NCBI GenBank assembly: GCA_030849065.1
Contig: JASAON010001452.1
Span: 1-31,271 of the forward strand
Length of the DNA stretch: 31,271 nucleotides
Source of the DNA: Jaenimonas drosophilae
Taxonomy: Eukaryota > Euglenozoa > Kinetoplastea > Trypanosomatida > Trypanosomatidae
Reading direction: 5' to 3'
Below the pieces are notes generated by a model. That model had not been told where the DNA came from. It worked only from the letters and a program-made list of their open reading frames with translations, and made no database searches. This document shows, piece after piece, positions 5,581-13,287 of this stretch (position 1 is the stretch's first letter; each line of letters opens with the position of its first letter). Made by a program: the position numbers and the translations under genes.

Positions 5581-8304
5581 ATGAGTGGCCAGCAGCAACG
5601 TTTGCCCAGTCGGTCCTCATGGGATAGCCTCCAGTGGCAAAGCGGCCAGAGTGGCCAGCTGGGCAGCGGTGACTTGGACGAGATACCTCCCCACGCCACC
5701 TTCATCCTCCCACCCGAGGAGCTCGACGCGGTGCTCTTCCATCGCCAGCACACCCCGCGGCACTCCATCACCCCAGGTGGCCGCAGCATGGCCAGCAACA
5801 TCTCCAACGGGGTTCTTCTCCCCACACCGGAAATGGCAGACTTCGTGGCGAGCGTCACTGCCGCCGCGGAGTTGGAGGTAACTGAGGATATGAAGTTTGA
5901 GCGCTGCCGCCTGCAGAGTCAGGAAGACACCGCACGTCTCTTCGTCCTGGAGGACGAGGATGAAGAACGTGAGGAGCTCTTGCATAGCCATCGCCATGGC
6001 ATCGCTCGGCTGACGCGGGTGTTGAGCTCCGAACCCTCGGCCTCACTGACCCCGGAGCGCAAGCCCATGACTGCGGCCGCGAGCACGCAAACCCCGACAG
6101 AGGCCTTCATGGCGCGTGAGTGGGGCGGGGAGGATGATCAGCTCCACCTCACCTCCAGCGGGGTTGCCCTGGACTACGGAACCGTGGCCGCCACGACGGA
6201 GTGGGGTCGCGGAGCTGCCGCCACGAGCAGTGCTCAGCCGCCATCTCCGGCCGCCGGGCCAGTCTTTGGTGGCGCACGCTATCCAGAAGGGATGGAGGTG
6301 GAGGAGGACGATGCGCCTGTCTTGGGTGGCGCTGGCGCTGGTGGTGGCGCGTCCGCTTTTTTTTGGCCCCTCTCCGTTGCCCCTCCCTTGGCGCATGAGG
6401 GGCGCGATACGGAGGAGCAGTTCTACGCCGCCCTCGCCGACACGGGCTATCTCTGCTACACCTCTCCCTATGAGTTGGTGGCACTCCGCGAGGTGCCCGT
6501 TAGTGCAAGCTCTGACGCCATCTCCTCCTCGGTGGAGGCCGCCCTTGGCAACGACCAGCCCTCCTTTCTCATGGACTCCACCGCTGCACTTCATCGCATC
6601 GAGCAACCTCCGATGGATCCCCCAACGGGCGCCTCACGCTACCGCGTCGCACAGCTTCAGCGGGTGTGGTCCTCCACCGTCCTACGCCAGCAGCTCCTCT
6701 TCGTTCTTTGCACCATGTATCTGAGCTCCATCTTCCTGCCATGGGCCGTCTTCAGCGCGCTCAACGTCTTTGACGCCGCGGGCTCCGACTTCATTCATCA
6801 AGAAAACTGGGCCGCACGCAGCGCACAATTCGCCACGGTGGAGTGGGCAACAGTAACCGCCCTCATCCTCATGGGAACGGGGGTCGTGGTGGTGTTCCGG
6901 CGCTTCGGCAGCGTGGGTGAGCGGCTGGCACGACGGGGCGGGGTGTTGGTGTGCGTCTTGTTGGTGGGAACCTTGCTCGTGGCGGTGGGGAGCTACCTCG
7001 TCCTGCGTGGCAGTCGTGCGGTGGCCTTTGTTCCTGTGCTCACGGGCAAGGTGTTGGGGGCGACGGGTACCGTGTTGGCCGCCATGGCCGTCCTTGTGGC
7101 GAGTGCGGCGGAGGTTGGCCCCGCCGTTGGTGTGGTGGTGGCGGCCATGATGATGGTAGTGAGTTGGCTAGGAACCGGAGCCGTGGCCTTCCTTGTGCTG
7201 CCGGCCGTCAATGCCTTTTGGCTCACGACCGCGGACTTGTTGTGTGCTGTTACGTGGAGCACCGCGGTCGTCTCCACGGTCTTGGCCATCTCACTCGCCG
7301 CCCTCCTCCCCGCCACGGTCCTCCGCCGTGCGGTGGTGGCCTACGAGGCCAACCTCAGCGCACGACTGATTTGGCGCGCCGTGCGGGACGTGAGGTTGAG
7401 CTACCTCCTCCGTACCTTGGCCATGAGCTGTATTCTTGCCTCCATCCTCGTTGTTGTGAGCGCCTTTGGACCTCTTCTCGGCGCACCACGTCGGATTGTC
7501 AGCGCGGGTGGCAAGCACGCCACCTCTGCATCCGCCAACAACAGCAACGATGGAGAGGCGGTGGATGGACGTCAGTGGGTCGCCCTCATCTTTGCCACAG
7601 CTCTCGTGGCGTGGCCCTTCTGCCACGTCCCCCGACTGGCGGTGGCGGTGACGACGCTCCCACTCCTGCCCGCCACCCTCGTGGCCAACGCCGTCTTGTG
7701 GGCCCTCGCCGCGTGTGGCGGACGTCGAGCGCTGCCACTCTCAATCGTGGCTGCCACAACGGGTCTCACCTTCACCGTCGTTGCGAGCAGCATCGTGCGG
7801 AGCATCGCCAATGCTGGTGCCACGTTGCCCATCCTACCCGCACGTGGAGGTGGTGGTGCTGCTGGACTTGGTGCGGCGACGGGGGTGGCCATCCTCAGCA
7901 GTCCGCTGCCCAGTGGGGAGGAAGAGGATGGCACCGTCCCATCCCTGCGCATGCGCCGGCCTCTGTTGGGTGCTGATGGGGTGGAGCCACGTACGAGCAC
8001 CTCACGTGAGAGTGTCGTTGTATCCCTCCACCGACGTGGTGGTCCGGCGGCGGTGTTGGTGCTGAGTGGTCTGGCCGCCATGCTCGCCTCCCTCGTCGTC
8101 CTGATGAGCCTCGCCCTCCTCTCTGAGTTCCTCCTCAGCCAGCGCAGGTCGGCGACGGAGTTCGAGCAGGAGGCCATCACCCAACGCGGCATCTTCGCCA
8201 TCATGGTCGGTCTGAGCGGAAGCGCAGCCGCAGCGTGGGTCCTGGAATTTGTGTTGAGCTGGTGCGATGCACGTCGTCGGCGTCGCCTGGCTGCTCGGTC
8301 GTAA
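5581..8304 (+). CDS. TPEM/TQT-family protein 3, fused to a 12-helix transporter-like membrane domain
   Basis: This is a 907-residue protein. ATG 5581 is the first ATG after the likely acceptor; the in-frame GTG at 5569 is not needed. The N-terminal 360 residues are soluble: the shared block at residues 82-141 (5824-6003, beginning TPEMADF, acidic core VLEDEDEE) and a TQT motif at 169-171, then Ser/Ala/Gly-rich linkers. The rest has roughly 12 hydrophobic helices, near 371-393, 421-440, 454-476, 486-505, 512-540, 556-578, 608-630, 665-682, 688-711, 717-738, 822-850 and 870-895. After the second helix, RRFGSVGERLARRGG recalls the inter-helix motif of major-facilitator (MFS) transporters, so an MFS-like carrier is possible; substrate is unknown. 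The linker 641-663 and the loop 755-820 are low-complexity. Assignment to MFS is tentative, while the multi-pass topology and the family block are clear. Confidence 0.88.
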   Translation: MSGQQQRLPSRSSWDSLQWQSGQSGQLGSGDLDEIPPHATFILPPEELDAVLFHRQHTPRHSITPGGRSMASNISNGVLLPTPEMADFVASVTAAAELEVTEDMKFERCRLQSQEDTARLFVLEDEDEEREELLHSHRHGIARLTRVLSSEPSASLTPERKPMTAAASTQTPTEAFMAREWGGEDDQLHLTSSGVALDYGTVAATTEWGRGAAATSSAQPPSPAAGPVFGGARYPEGMEVEEDDAPVLGGAGAGGGASAFFWPLSVAPPLAHEGRDTEEQFYAALADTGYLCYTSPYELVALREVPVSASSDAISSSVEAALGNDQPSFLMDSTAALHRIEQPPMDPPTGASRYRVAQLQRVWSSTVLRQQLLFVLCTMYLSSIFLPWAVFSALNVFDAAGSDFIHQENWAARSAQFATVEWATVTALILMGTGVVVVFRRFGSVGERLARRGGVLVCVLLVGTLLVAVGSYLVLRGSRAVAFVPVLTGKVLGATGTVLAAMAVLVASAAEVGPAVGVVVAAMMMVVSWLGTGAVAFLVLPAVNAFWLTTADLLCAVTWSTAVVSTVLAISLAALLPATVLRRAVVAYEANLSARLIWRAVRDVRLSYLLRTLAMSCILASILVVVSAFGPLLGAPRRIVSAGGKHATSASANNSNDGEAVDGRQWVALIFATALVAWPFCHVPRLAVAVTTLPLLPATLVANAVLWALAACGGRRALPLSIVAATTGLTFTVVASSIVRSIANAGATLPILPARGGGGAAGLGAATGVAILSSPLPSGEEEDGTVPSLRMRRPLLGADGVEPRTSTSRESVVVSLHRRGGPAAVLVLSGLAAMLASLVVLMSLALLSEFLLSQRRSATEFEQEAITQRGIFAIMVGLSGSAAAAWVLEFVLSWCDARRRRRLAARS
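5824..6003 (+). other. Shared 60-residue block, copy 3
   Basis: Residues 82-141 of the gene at 5581, aligning without gaps to copies 1 and 2. The segment SQEDTAR followed by a hydrophobic-acidic stretch is closest to copy 1 (26 of 60 identical by hand count). Confidence 0.85.
6085..6093 (+). other. TQT motif, possible LC8-docking site (protein 3)
   Basis: Thr-Gln-Thr at residues 169-171 (local sequence AAASTQTPTE), 27 residues after the shared block, in a low-complexity linker. Confidence 0.45.
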
Positions 8305-8327
8305 ACCATTTGCGGAGCGCGTAGTCC

Positions 8328-8355
8328 CCATCACCATCACCATCATCATCATCAT
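8328..8355. repeat. CAT/ATC trinucleotide run
   Basis: Slightly imperfect ATC repeat 24 bases after the stop of the gene at 5581. Confidence 0.85.
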
Positions 8356-8630
8356 TCTCTCTCTCCTGCGTTGCCAGTGGCAGCTTCTATACCATAATAC
8401 CTGATACACTCGGGCACACATCCAACCTGGCGATGAGCAGTGCCCCCCCCACACACACACCCATTCGCGAATGTGTTGCAAGCCAGCAATCATGTATTGT
8501 TGGGAGTGTGTAGAGTGAGTTTCTCACTCATGACGCTTGAGTTGATGGGGTTGTGCTACACACTTGGAACTTCATCTCACCAACTTTTTGGCCACACGTA
8601 CCCCGCCCCTCTACTACCCCTCCCCCCCTC

Positions 8631-8655
8631 CACGCACACACACGTGTGTGCGCAC
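8631..8655. repeat. (CA)n-(TG)n palindrome, alternating pyrimidine/purine
   Basis: Bases 8637-8650 form a perfect 14-base palindrome centred on the CG at 8643-8644, inside 25 bases of strict pyrimidine-purine alternation. Such sequence can adopt left-handed Z-DNA. No function is shown. Confidence 0.7.
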
Positions 8656-9014
8656 TCGTACCTGTACGGTGTTTCAGCCTACGCAAACATGCAGTGAGAG
8701 AGGGTCGGTAAAGGAGAGTGGTGGTGGAGCGACGTGTGTTCGGCCCCCTTAACCAGTATGAGGGGATGAGATGAGTGGTTATGGCAACACACGTCTCACT
8801 CACCCCTCGTCTTCCTCACCCAGCTCTACCCTCTGAACCTGAACCCCAATCTTGTACGTCCAGTCCAAACGGGGTGGCTGGCCAACATTCTACGGTCATG
8901 ATGTCGTCGGCCCCATCTCTGTGTTGATGAGAGCACGCGCGCAAGTTGCGCGAGTCGCTGGCGTTCCTTTTTTCACTTTGTTTGAATAGCGAAGCCATCT
9001 CAGCCTGCCATCTA

Positions 9015-9037
9015 CCCCCCCCCCCCCACACACACAC
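9015..9037. repeat. Poly-C run followed by (CA)n
   Basis: A run of 13 C bases runs straight into a short CA repeat. Length errors are likely here in any assembly. Confidence 0.85.
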
Positions 9038-9317
9038 AACAGGATTGGGAGATGGAGCGGGCTGAGATAGGGAGGTGAGGAGACCCTCGTAGACGTGAGC
9101 CACAACACGTGGCCGGGGACGGTGCGGTCAGCCCCCATGCATCATCATACAACAAGCTGCTCTGTGCTGTAGCGACTGTGTTTTGGCATTCATTCATTTA
9201 TTCATGGTGTATCTGCGTGTAGGTGTGTCTATGCATGTGGCTTCACTCGTCCCCCCTTCATTCATGCTGTAGTTCTAGTTAGTGTGGGAGTGTTGGTCAA
9301 CGCAGTGTGTAAGGGCC

Positions 9318-9341
9318 CACCCCTCCTCCTCCTCACTGTAG
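9318..9341 (+). promoter_or_regulatory. Putative trans-splice acceptor immediately upstream of CFAP299
   Basis: A CCTCCTCCTCCTCACT-type tract ends in AG at 9340-9341, only four bases before ATG 9346. If used, the gene-encoded leader is almost absent and the spliced leader would supply the 5' UTR. Confidence 0.5.
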
Positions 9342-9345
9342 CACG

Positions 9346-10041
9346 ATGGCCTCTGACAAGGACTTCTACGATCGCAACATTTTAGACTTTGGTAGCTATG
9401 AAGAGTACCTGGACCAGCAAGTGACGGTGGAAGACCTCTTCTTTCTTGAGGACCAAGACGCGGCTCGCAAGATTGTAGAGCTCGGCTACAAGGGCAAAGA
9501 CTTTCTGAGTCGTGAGGAGTTCGAGGCAGCACGGCAGCTTGCCTTGGCAGGTCCACTGAAGCGCAAGGAGAGCACGGAGCTCGTCTGTAGTGCTGGCAAG
9601 AATTTTGATGATAACCCATTCCTCAACGCCCTAGCCAAGCGTGAGGAGCTCGTGCGGACGGGGAAGCTGGCCACCATCATCTTCATTCGCGACTACGTCC
9701 GCGGCCAGGAGGTGTCCGCCTACATAGACTATGGCCATCGCCTTCGATCGGAGAAGTTTGATGAGTACTTCAGCGGTGAGAAGCGTCTTCTGCCAAAGCG
9801 CAGTGACCTGAGCTACTACAACTGGAAGACACACACCCTCTTCTACAACAATAGCGCCACCTTCCAGGTCCTCGCGGACAACGAGATGGGCCTCCTGATG
9901 AAACACAAACGCGATCGCAAGACCATCAACGTAGACCCCAAGGCGCCCACGCCGGGAGACAACAGCAATCGAACCGTCCTCAACTGCAAAGACTACTTGC
10001 AGGTGACGATCTACGACCACGTCACACGCCGCAAGAACTAG
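9346..10041 (+). CDS. CFAP299: Cilia- and flagella-associated protein 299 (C4orf22 type)
   Basis: This 231-residue protein matches the CFAP299/C4orf22 family over its whole length, and the family is normally about 230 residues. Recognisable family features are the N-terminal EEYLDQQVT followed by DLFFLED, the segment ELGYKGK, the central IIFIRD followed by GQEVSAYIDYGHRL, then KRLLPKRSDLSYYNW, and the C-terminal KRDRKTINVDPKA, PGDNS and DHVTRRK. No signal peptide or membrane helix is present. The family is conserved in organisms with motile cilia and is linked to flagellum and sperm function, though its precise biochemical role is not settled. The start is the first ATG after a CT-rich tract and AG. 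Unlike the giant gene downstream, it has no low-complexity insertions. The identification comes from recalled family sequence and is strong. Confidence 0.93.
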   Translation: MASDKDFYDRNILDFGSYEEYLDQQVTVEDLFFLEDQDAARKIVELGYKGKDFLSREEFEAARQLALAGPLKRKESTELVCSAGKNFDDNPFLNALAKREELVRTGKLATIIFIRDYVRGQEVSAYIDYGHRLRSEKFDEYFSGEKRLLPKRSDLSYYNWKTHTLFYNNSATFQVLADNEMGLLMKHKRDRKTINVDPKAPTPGDNSNRTVLNCKDYLQVTIYDHVTRRKN

Positions 10042-10098
10042 TGCCAACAACAACAACAACCCACAACACCTCATCAATCAGGAAGTGTTGTGTACGGT

Positions 10099-10116
10099 TG
10101 TGTGTGTGTGTGTGTG
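10099..10116. repeat. (TG)9 microsatellite
   Basis: Uninterrupted TG run about 60 bases after the CFAP299 stop codon. Confidence 0.9.
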
Positions 10117-10343
10117 GTCAGAAGAGCTCCTCCATCACCTTGTTCTGGACGGGGGCAGTGTGTATGTGTGAGCTTTTGGATGATGTAAAATGGATACCTG
10201 ATGCGTCGAGCATCAACGTGCAGTCCCGACTTCTCTCATTCTTCTTTCTGTGCCCTGTGTGTGTGTGCGTTGGGTGGTGAGGGATAGATTGCGACCTCCT
10301 CGAGCCATCTGTATGCATCCATGAGCTACAACGCCCTACAACA

Positions 10344-10430
10344 ACTTTCTCTCTCCATCTATCTTCTCTCTTTTTTTCTTCGTGTTCGTCACACCATTTT
10401 GTTTAGTCTGTACTTCAATCCAACACCCAG
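10344..10430 (+). promoter_or_regulatory. Putative polypyrimidine tract and trans-splice acceptors for oligopeptidase B
   Basis: A long T/C-rich tract ends in AG at 10405-10406, with a second CAG at 10428-10430. From either, the first ATG is 10486, which is preceded by an A-rich context (AAAAATCATG). Confidence 0.55.
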
Positions 10431-10485
10431 TCTTTCTTGCCTCTTTCATCCACAATCACCTAATCCAACAACCAAAAAAAAAATC

Positions 10486-12648
10486 ATGCCCGCTGAAGCT
10501 GAAGTGTTTCCCCCCGTTCCGGCCTACCGCGACCATGAGGTCCTCTTCGGCAAGGTGGAGGGAGAGGACCGTGGGCCCAACCCCATGGACCCCCCTCGCC
10601 GCCACAACGACCCCCTCTTTTGGATGCGAGATGATGAGCGCAAGAAGCCTGAGGTGATTGAGCACCTTCAGAAGGAGAAGGCCTACTACGAGTACCGCAC
10701 CAAGGACATCCAGGGCCTCGTCAAGACCATCTACGACGAGCACATCTCCCACATCCAGGAGACGGACATGTCCGCCCCATACAAGAACGGCCCCTACCTC
10801 TACTACACCCGTGAGGTGCAGGGCAAGTCATACAAGATTCACTGCCGTGTGCTCAAGGGAAAGACCCCTGGCAAGCGCGTGGATGAGGAGATCATCATGG
10901 ATATCAACGCCATGGCGGAGGGCAAGGCATTCTGCGACATCCACGCCATCGCCCCCTCCCCGAGCCACGTCCTCGTTGCCTACGCCGTGGATTGGAGCGG
11001 GAAGGAGGTTTACACGATTGAGTTCATCCAGGGGAAGAAGAAGGTGCTGGACAAGGTGGAGAACACCAACGGGGATATTATTTGGGGCCGCGATGATACC
11101 TGCTTCTTCTACTGCACCAAGGATGATGCCCTGCGTGATGATAAGATTTGGCGCCACATTATTGGCCAGCCTCAGTCCATGGATGTGTGCCTCTACGAGG
11201 AGAAGGACCCCCTCTTCAGCGCCTTCGCATCCAAGTCCATGGATGGATCAACGCTGCTGATTGGCTCCGTCTCGTCCGAGACGACGGAGTTCCATTTGCT
11301 GGACTTGCGCAAGGGCAACAAGCACAACACCTTGGAGGTGGTGCGTCCGCGTGAGAAGGGCATCCGCTACATGGTGGAGATGCACGGCACCGACACCCTC
11401 GTCATCCTCAGCAACCACAATGGCGCGACGAACAACATGCTGATCCTCGCCAGCCGCCAGAAGCCCGCGGAGTGGGGCAACGTCATTGTGAAGGCCAGCG
11501 ATGAGGCCTATCTCCAGGGCCACATTGTGCTCCAGCGCTTCCTTGTGATTGAGGGCCGTCGTGCCGGTCTTCCCCGTCTATGGACCATCAACTCCATGAA
11601 CGGCACCTTCAAGGGTCAGCCTCTGAAGGAGGTGGTGATGGACGAGCCCGTCTTCGACGTCAACCTCGTTGCCTCCCACATGCACGAGTACGCCGCCGAC
11701 TCCTTCCGCATGGAGTACTCCAGCATGGCCACCCCCAACACCTGGTTTGATGTCCACGCCAACACCCACAAGCGAGTGGCGGTGAAGGTGCGTGAGGTGG
11801 GCGGTGGCTTCGTGGCTGGCAACTACAAGGTGGAGCGACGCTTTGCCACGGCCCCCGACCACACCAAGGTTCCTCTCTCCGTCCTCTACCACAAGGACCT
11901 CGACCTCAGCAAGCCCAACCCCTGCTTCCTCTACGGCTACGGCAGCTACGGTCTCTGCGTGGACCCCAGCTTCAACATCAAGTACCTCCCCTACGCGGAC
12001 CGTGGCATGATCTACGTCATTGCCCACATCCGTGGTGGTAGTGAGATGGGCCGAAGCTGGTACGAGCTGGGCGCCAAGTACCTCACCAAGCGCAACACCT
12101 TCTCCGACTTCATTGCCGCGGCGGAGTACCTCGTTGATCAGGGCCTCACGACGCCCGCCCAGCTGGCCTGCGAGGGCCGCAGTGCTGGTGGCCTTCTCAT
12201 GGGTGCGGTTCTCAACATGCGTCCGGACCTCTTTAAGGCCGCCATCGCCGGCGTGCCCTTCGTGGACGTGATGACGACCATGTGCGACCCCAGCATCCCC
12301 CTCACTACCGGTGAGTGGGAGGAGTGGGGCAACCCCAACGAGTACAAGTTCTACGACTACATGCTGAGCTACAGCCCCATGGACAACATTCGTGCGCAGG
12401 ACTACCCCAACATCATGATCCAGGCAGGTCTCCACGACCCACGTGTGGCCTACTGGGAGCCCGCCAAGTGGGTGGCCAAGCTCCGCGACCTTAAGACGGA
12501 CAAGAACGAGGTCCTCCTGAACATGGACCTCGAGAGCGGCCACTTCTCCGCCAAGGACCGCTACAAGTACTGGAAGGAGTCCGCCATCCAGCAGGCCTTC
12601 ATTTGCAAGCACCTCTCCGCCATGGCACCACGCTTCTTGAAGAAGTAG
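10486..12648 (+). CDS. OPB: Oligopeptidase B (prolyl oligopeptidase family S9A serine peptidase)
   Basis: This 720-residue enzyme cleaves peptides after Arg or Lys. It belongs to family S9A, with a seven-bladed beta-propeller covering an alpha/beta-hydrolase domain. ATG 10486 gives the usual trypanosomatid length of about 720-730; an in-frame ATG at 10321 would add 55 hydrophobic, tract-derived residues. The catalytic triad is visible: Ser566 in CEGRSAGG, Asp651 in AGLHDPRV and His686 in ESGHFS. The acidic EWEEWGNP segment near residues 610-618 is where the family places the Glu that selects basic P1 residues. YGYGSYG and IRGGSEMGRSWYE are further family hallmarks. No signal peptide follows the chosen start, so it is probably cytosolic. 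In trypanosomes OPB is a known virulence-associated peptidase; here nothing indicates host association. The coding sequence is intact and unusually even in codon use. Confidence 0.96.
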   Translation: MPAEAEVFPPVPAYRDHEVLFGKVEGEDRGPNPMDPPRRHNDPLFWMRDDERKKPEVIEHLQKEKAYYEYRTKDIQGLVKTIYDEHISHIQETDMSAPYKNGPYLYYTREVQGKSYKIHCRVLKGKTPGKRVDEEIIMDINAMAEGKAFCDIHAIAPSPSHVLVAYAVDWSGKEVYTIEFIQGKKKVLDKVENTNGDIIWGRDDTCFFYCTKDDALRDDKIWRHIIGQPQSMDVCLYEEKDPLFSAFASKSMDGSTLLIGSVSSETTEFHLLDLRKGNKHNTLEVVRPREKGIRYMVEMHGTDTLVILSNHNGATNNMLILASRQKPAEWGNVIVKASDEAYLQGHIVLQRFLVIEGRRAGLPRLWTINSMNGTFKGQPLKEVVMDEPVFDVNLVASHMHEYAADSFRMEYSSMATPNTWFDVHANTHKRVAVKVREVGGGFVAGNYKVERRFATAPDHTKVPLSVLYHKDLDLSKPNPCFLYGYGSYGLCVDPSFNIKYLPYADRGMIYVIAHIRGGSEMGRSWYELGAKYLTKRNTFSDFIAAAEYLVDQGLTTPAQLACEGRSAGGLLMGAVLNMRPDLFKAAIAGVPFVDVMTTMCDPSIPLTTGEWEEWGNPNEYKFYDYMLSYSPMDNIRAQDYPNIMIQAGLHDPRVAYWEPAKWVAKLRDLKTDKNEVLLNMDLESGHFSAKDRYKYWKESAIQQAFICKHLSAMAPRFLKK

Positions 12649-12649
12649 T

Positions 12650-12669
12650 TTGTGTGTGTGTGTGTGTGT
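12650..12669. repeat. (TG)10 microsatellite after the OPB stop
   Basis: Uninterrupted TG run starting immediately after the TAG at 12646-12648. Confidence 0.95.
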
Positions 12670-13111
12670 ATGTCTGATTGCTGAGTGAGACCATCATTCG
12701 TTCCCTCTCCGCCTTCACTTCACTTTTTAAAGTTATCGCGTCGTGGACTATGATCACTTCCTCCTGTTTTTGTTGTCGCTTGTTGTTTTTTTTTCTTGTT
12801 GTTGTTGTTCCTTTCCTTCCTCGCGACACTGCACGTACCTCCACTGCTCGTCTTCCCCCCTTGACTCATTATATGTGGCCGTCCTCTTCCTCCTCCTCCA
12901 CCCCGCACCGTAGGCGCATGTTGTGTTGTATCGCCGTTCATCTCACCTTCGTTCGGGGGGATTTTTGGGGGGGGAGGCGCGTGAGGGTGGGAACGACACA
13001 GTTGGATTGGGTGGAGGACTATTCTCTTCCATGATTGATGATGAATATCTGTGAGGCACCTACTACACGTACGTGTGAATGAGTTTTTGTGTTGCGAATC
13101 TTATCAATATG

Positions 13112-13207
13112 TATGTTCTTCTTCCTTCCTTCCTTCACCTATTCATGTACGTGTGTGGTTGCTGTACTGCTGTAGTATCTTAGTGAGTTGTTTATTTATT
13201 CATTTAG
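13112..13207 (+). promoter_or_regulatory. Putative polypyrimidine tract and trans-splice acceptor for the gene at 13288
   Basis: A TTCC-rich tract at about 13112-13140 and further T-rich sequence lead to AG at 13206-13207. No ATG occurs between that AG and 13288. Earlier AGs in the same stretch are possible alternatives. Confidence 0.45.
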
Positions 13208-13270
13208 CTGGTCATACGACCCTCCACCACCCCTCCTTCTCTGCATTGCGTGGAGATTGGGGGCCTTGGA

Positions 13271-13287
13271 ACACACACACACACACA
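13271..13287. repeat. (AC)n run abutting the start codon
   Basis: AC dinucleotide run that ends at the base before ATG 13288, so it lies in the 5' leader right at the initiation site. Confidence 0.9.

Larger units (their letters stand above)
8305..9345. other. Intergenic region before CFAP299
   Basis: About 1 kb with no convincing gene. It contains a CAT/ATC run near 8328-8355, C-rich and CA-rich sequence at 8444-8461, a purine/pyrimidine-alternating palindrome at 8631-8655, a 13-base C run with a CA tail at 9015-9037, and a CT-rich tract right before the next start. Confidence 0.7.
10042..10485. other. Intergenic region and 5' leader of oligopeptidase B
   Basis: It holds a CAA run at 10046-10060 and a (TG)9 run at 10099-10116. 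A T/C-rich tract at 10228-10258 and a second at 10344-10400 both precede AG dinucleotides. An in-frame ATG at 10321 lies between the two tracts. No separate gene is visible. Confidence 0.7.
12649..13287. other. Intergenic region and leader of the giant CFAP54-like gene
   Basis: No gene is visible. A (TG)10 run begins two bases after the OPB stop codon. T-rich tracts occur at 12762-12825, a G run near 12954-12975 and a TTCC-type tract at 13112-13140. Candidate AGs follow, and an (AC)n run directly abuts the next start codon. Confidence 0.7.

Noticed and set aside
9400..9490. Resemblance of the CFAP299 N-terminus (DLFFLEDQD) to the acidic core of the 60-residue block
   Set aside because: The match is a handful of hydrophobic and acidic residues, and the CFAP299 segment is accounted for by its own family.
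13051..13287. 79-codon upstream extension of the giant gene
   Set aside because: It encodes the pyrimidine tract, likely acceptor and AC run, and contains no ATG in frame that fits the splice-site model.
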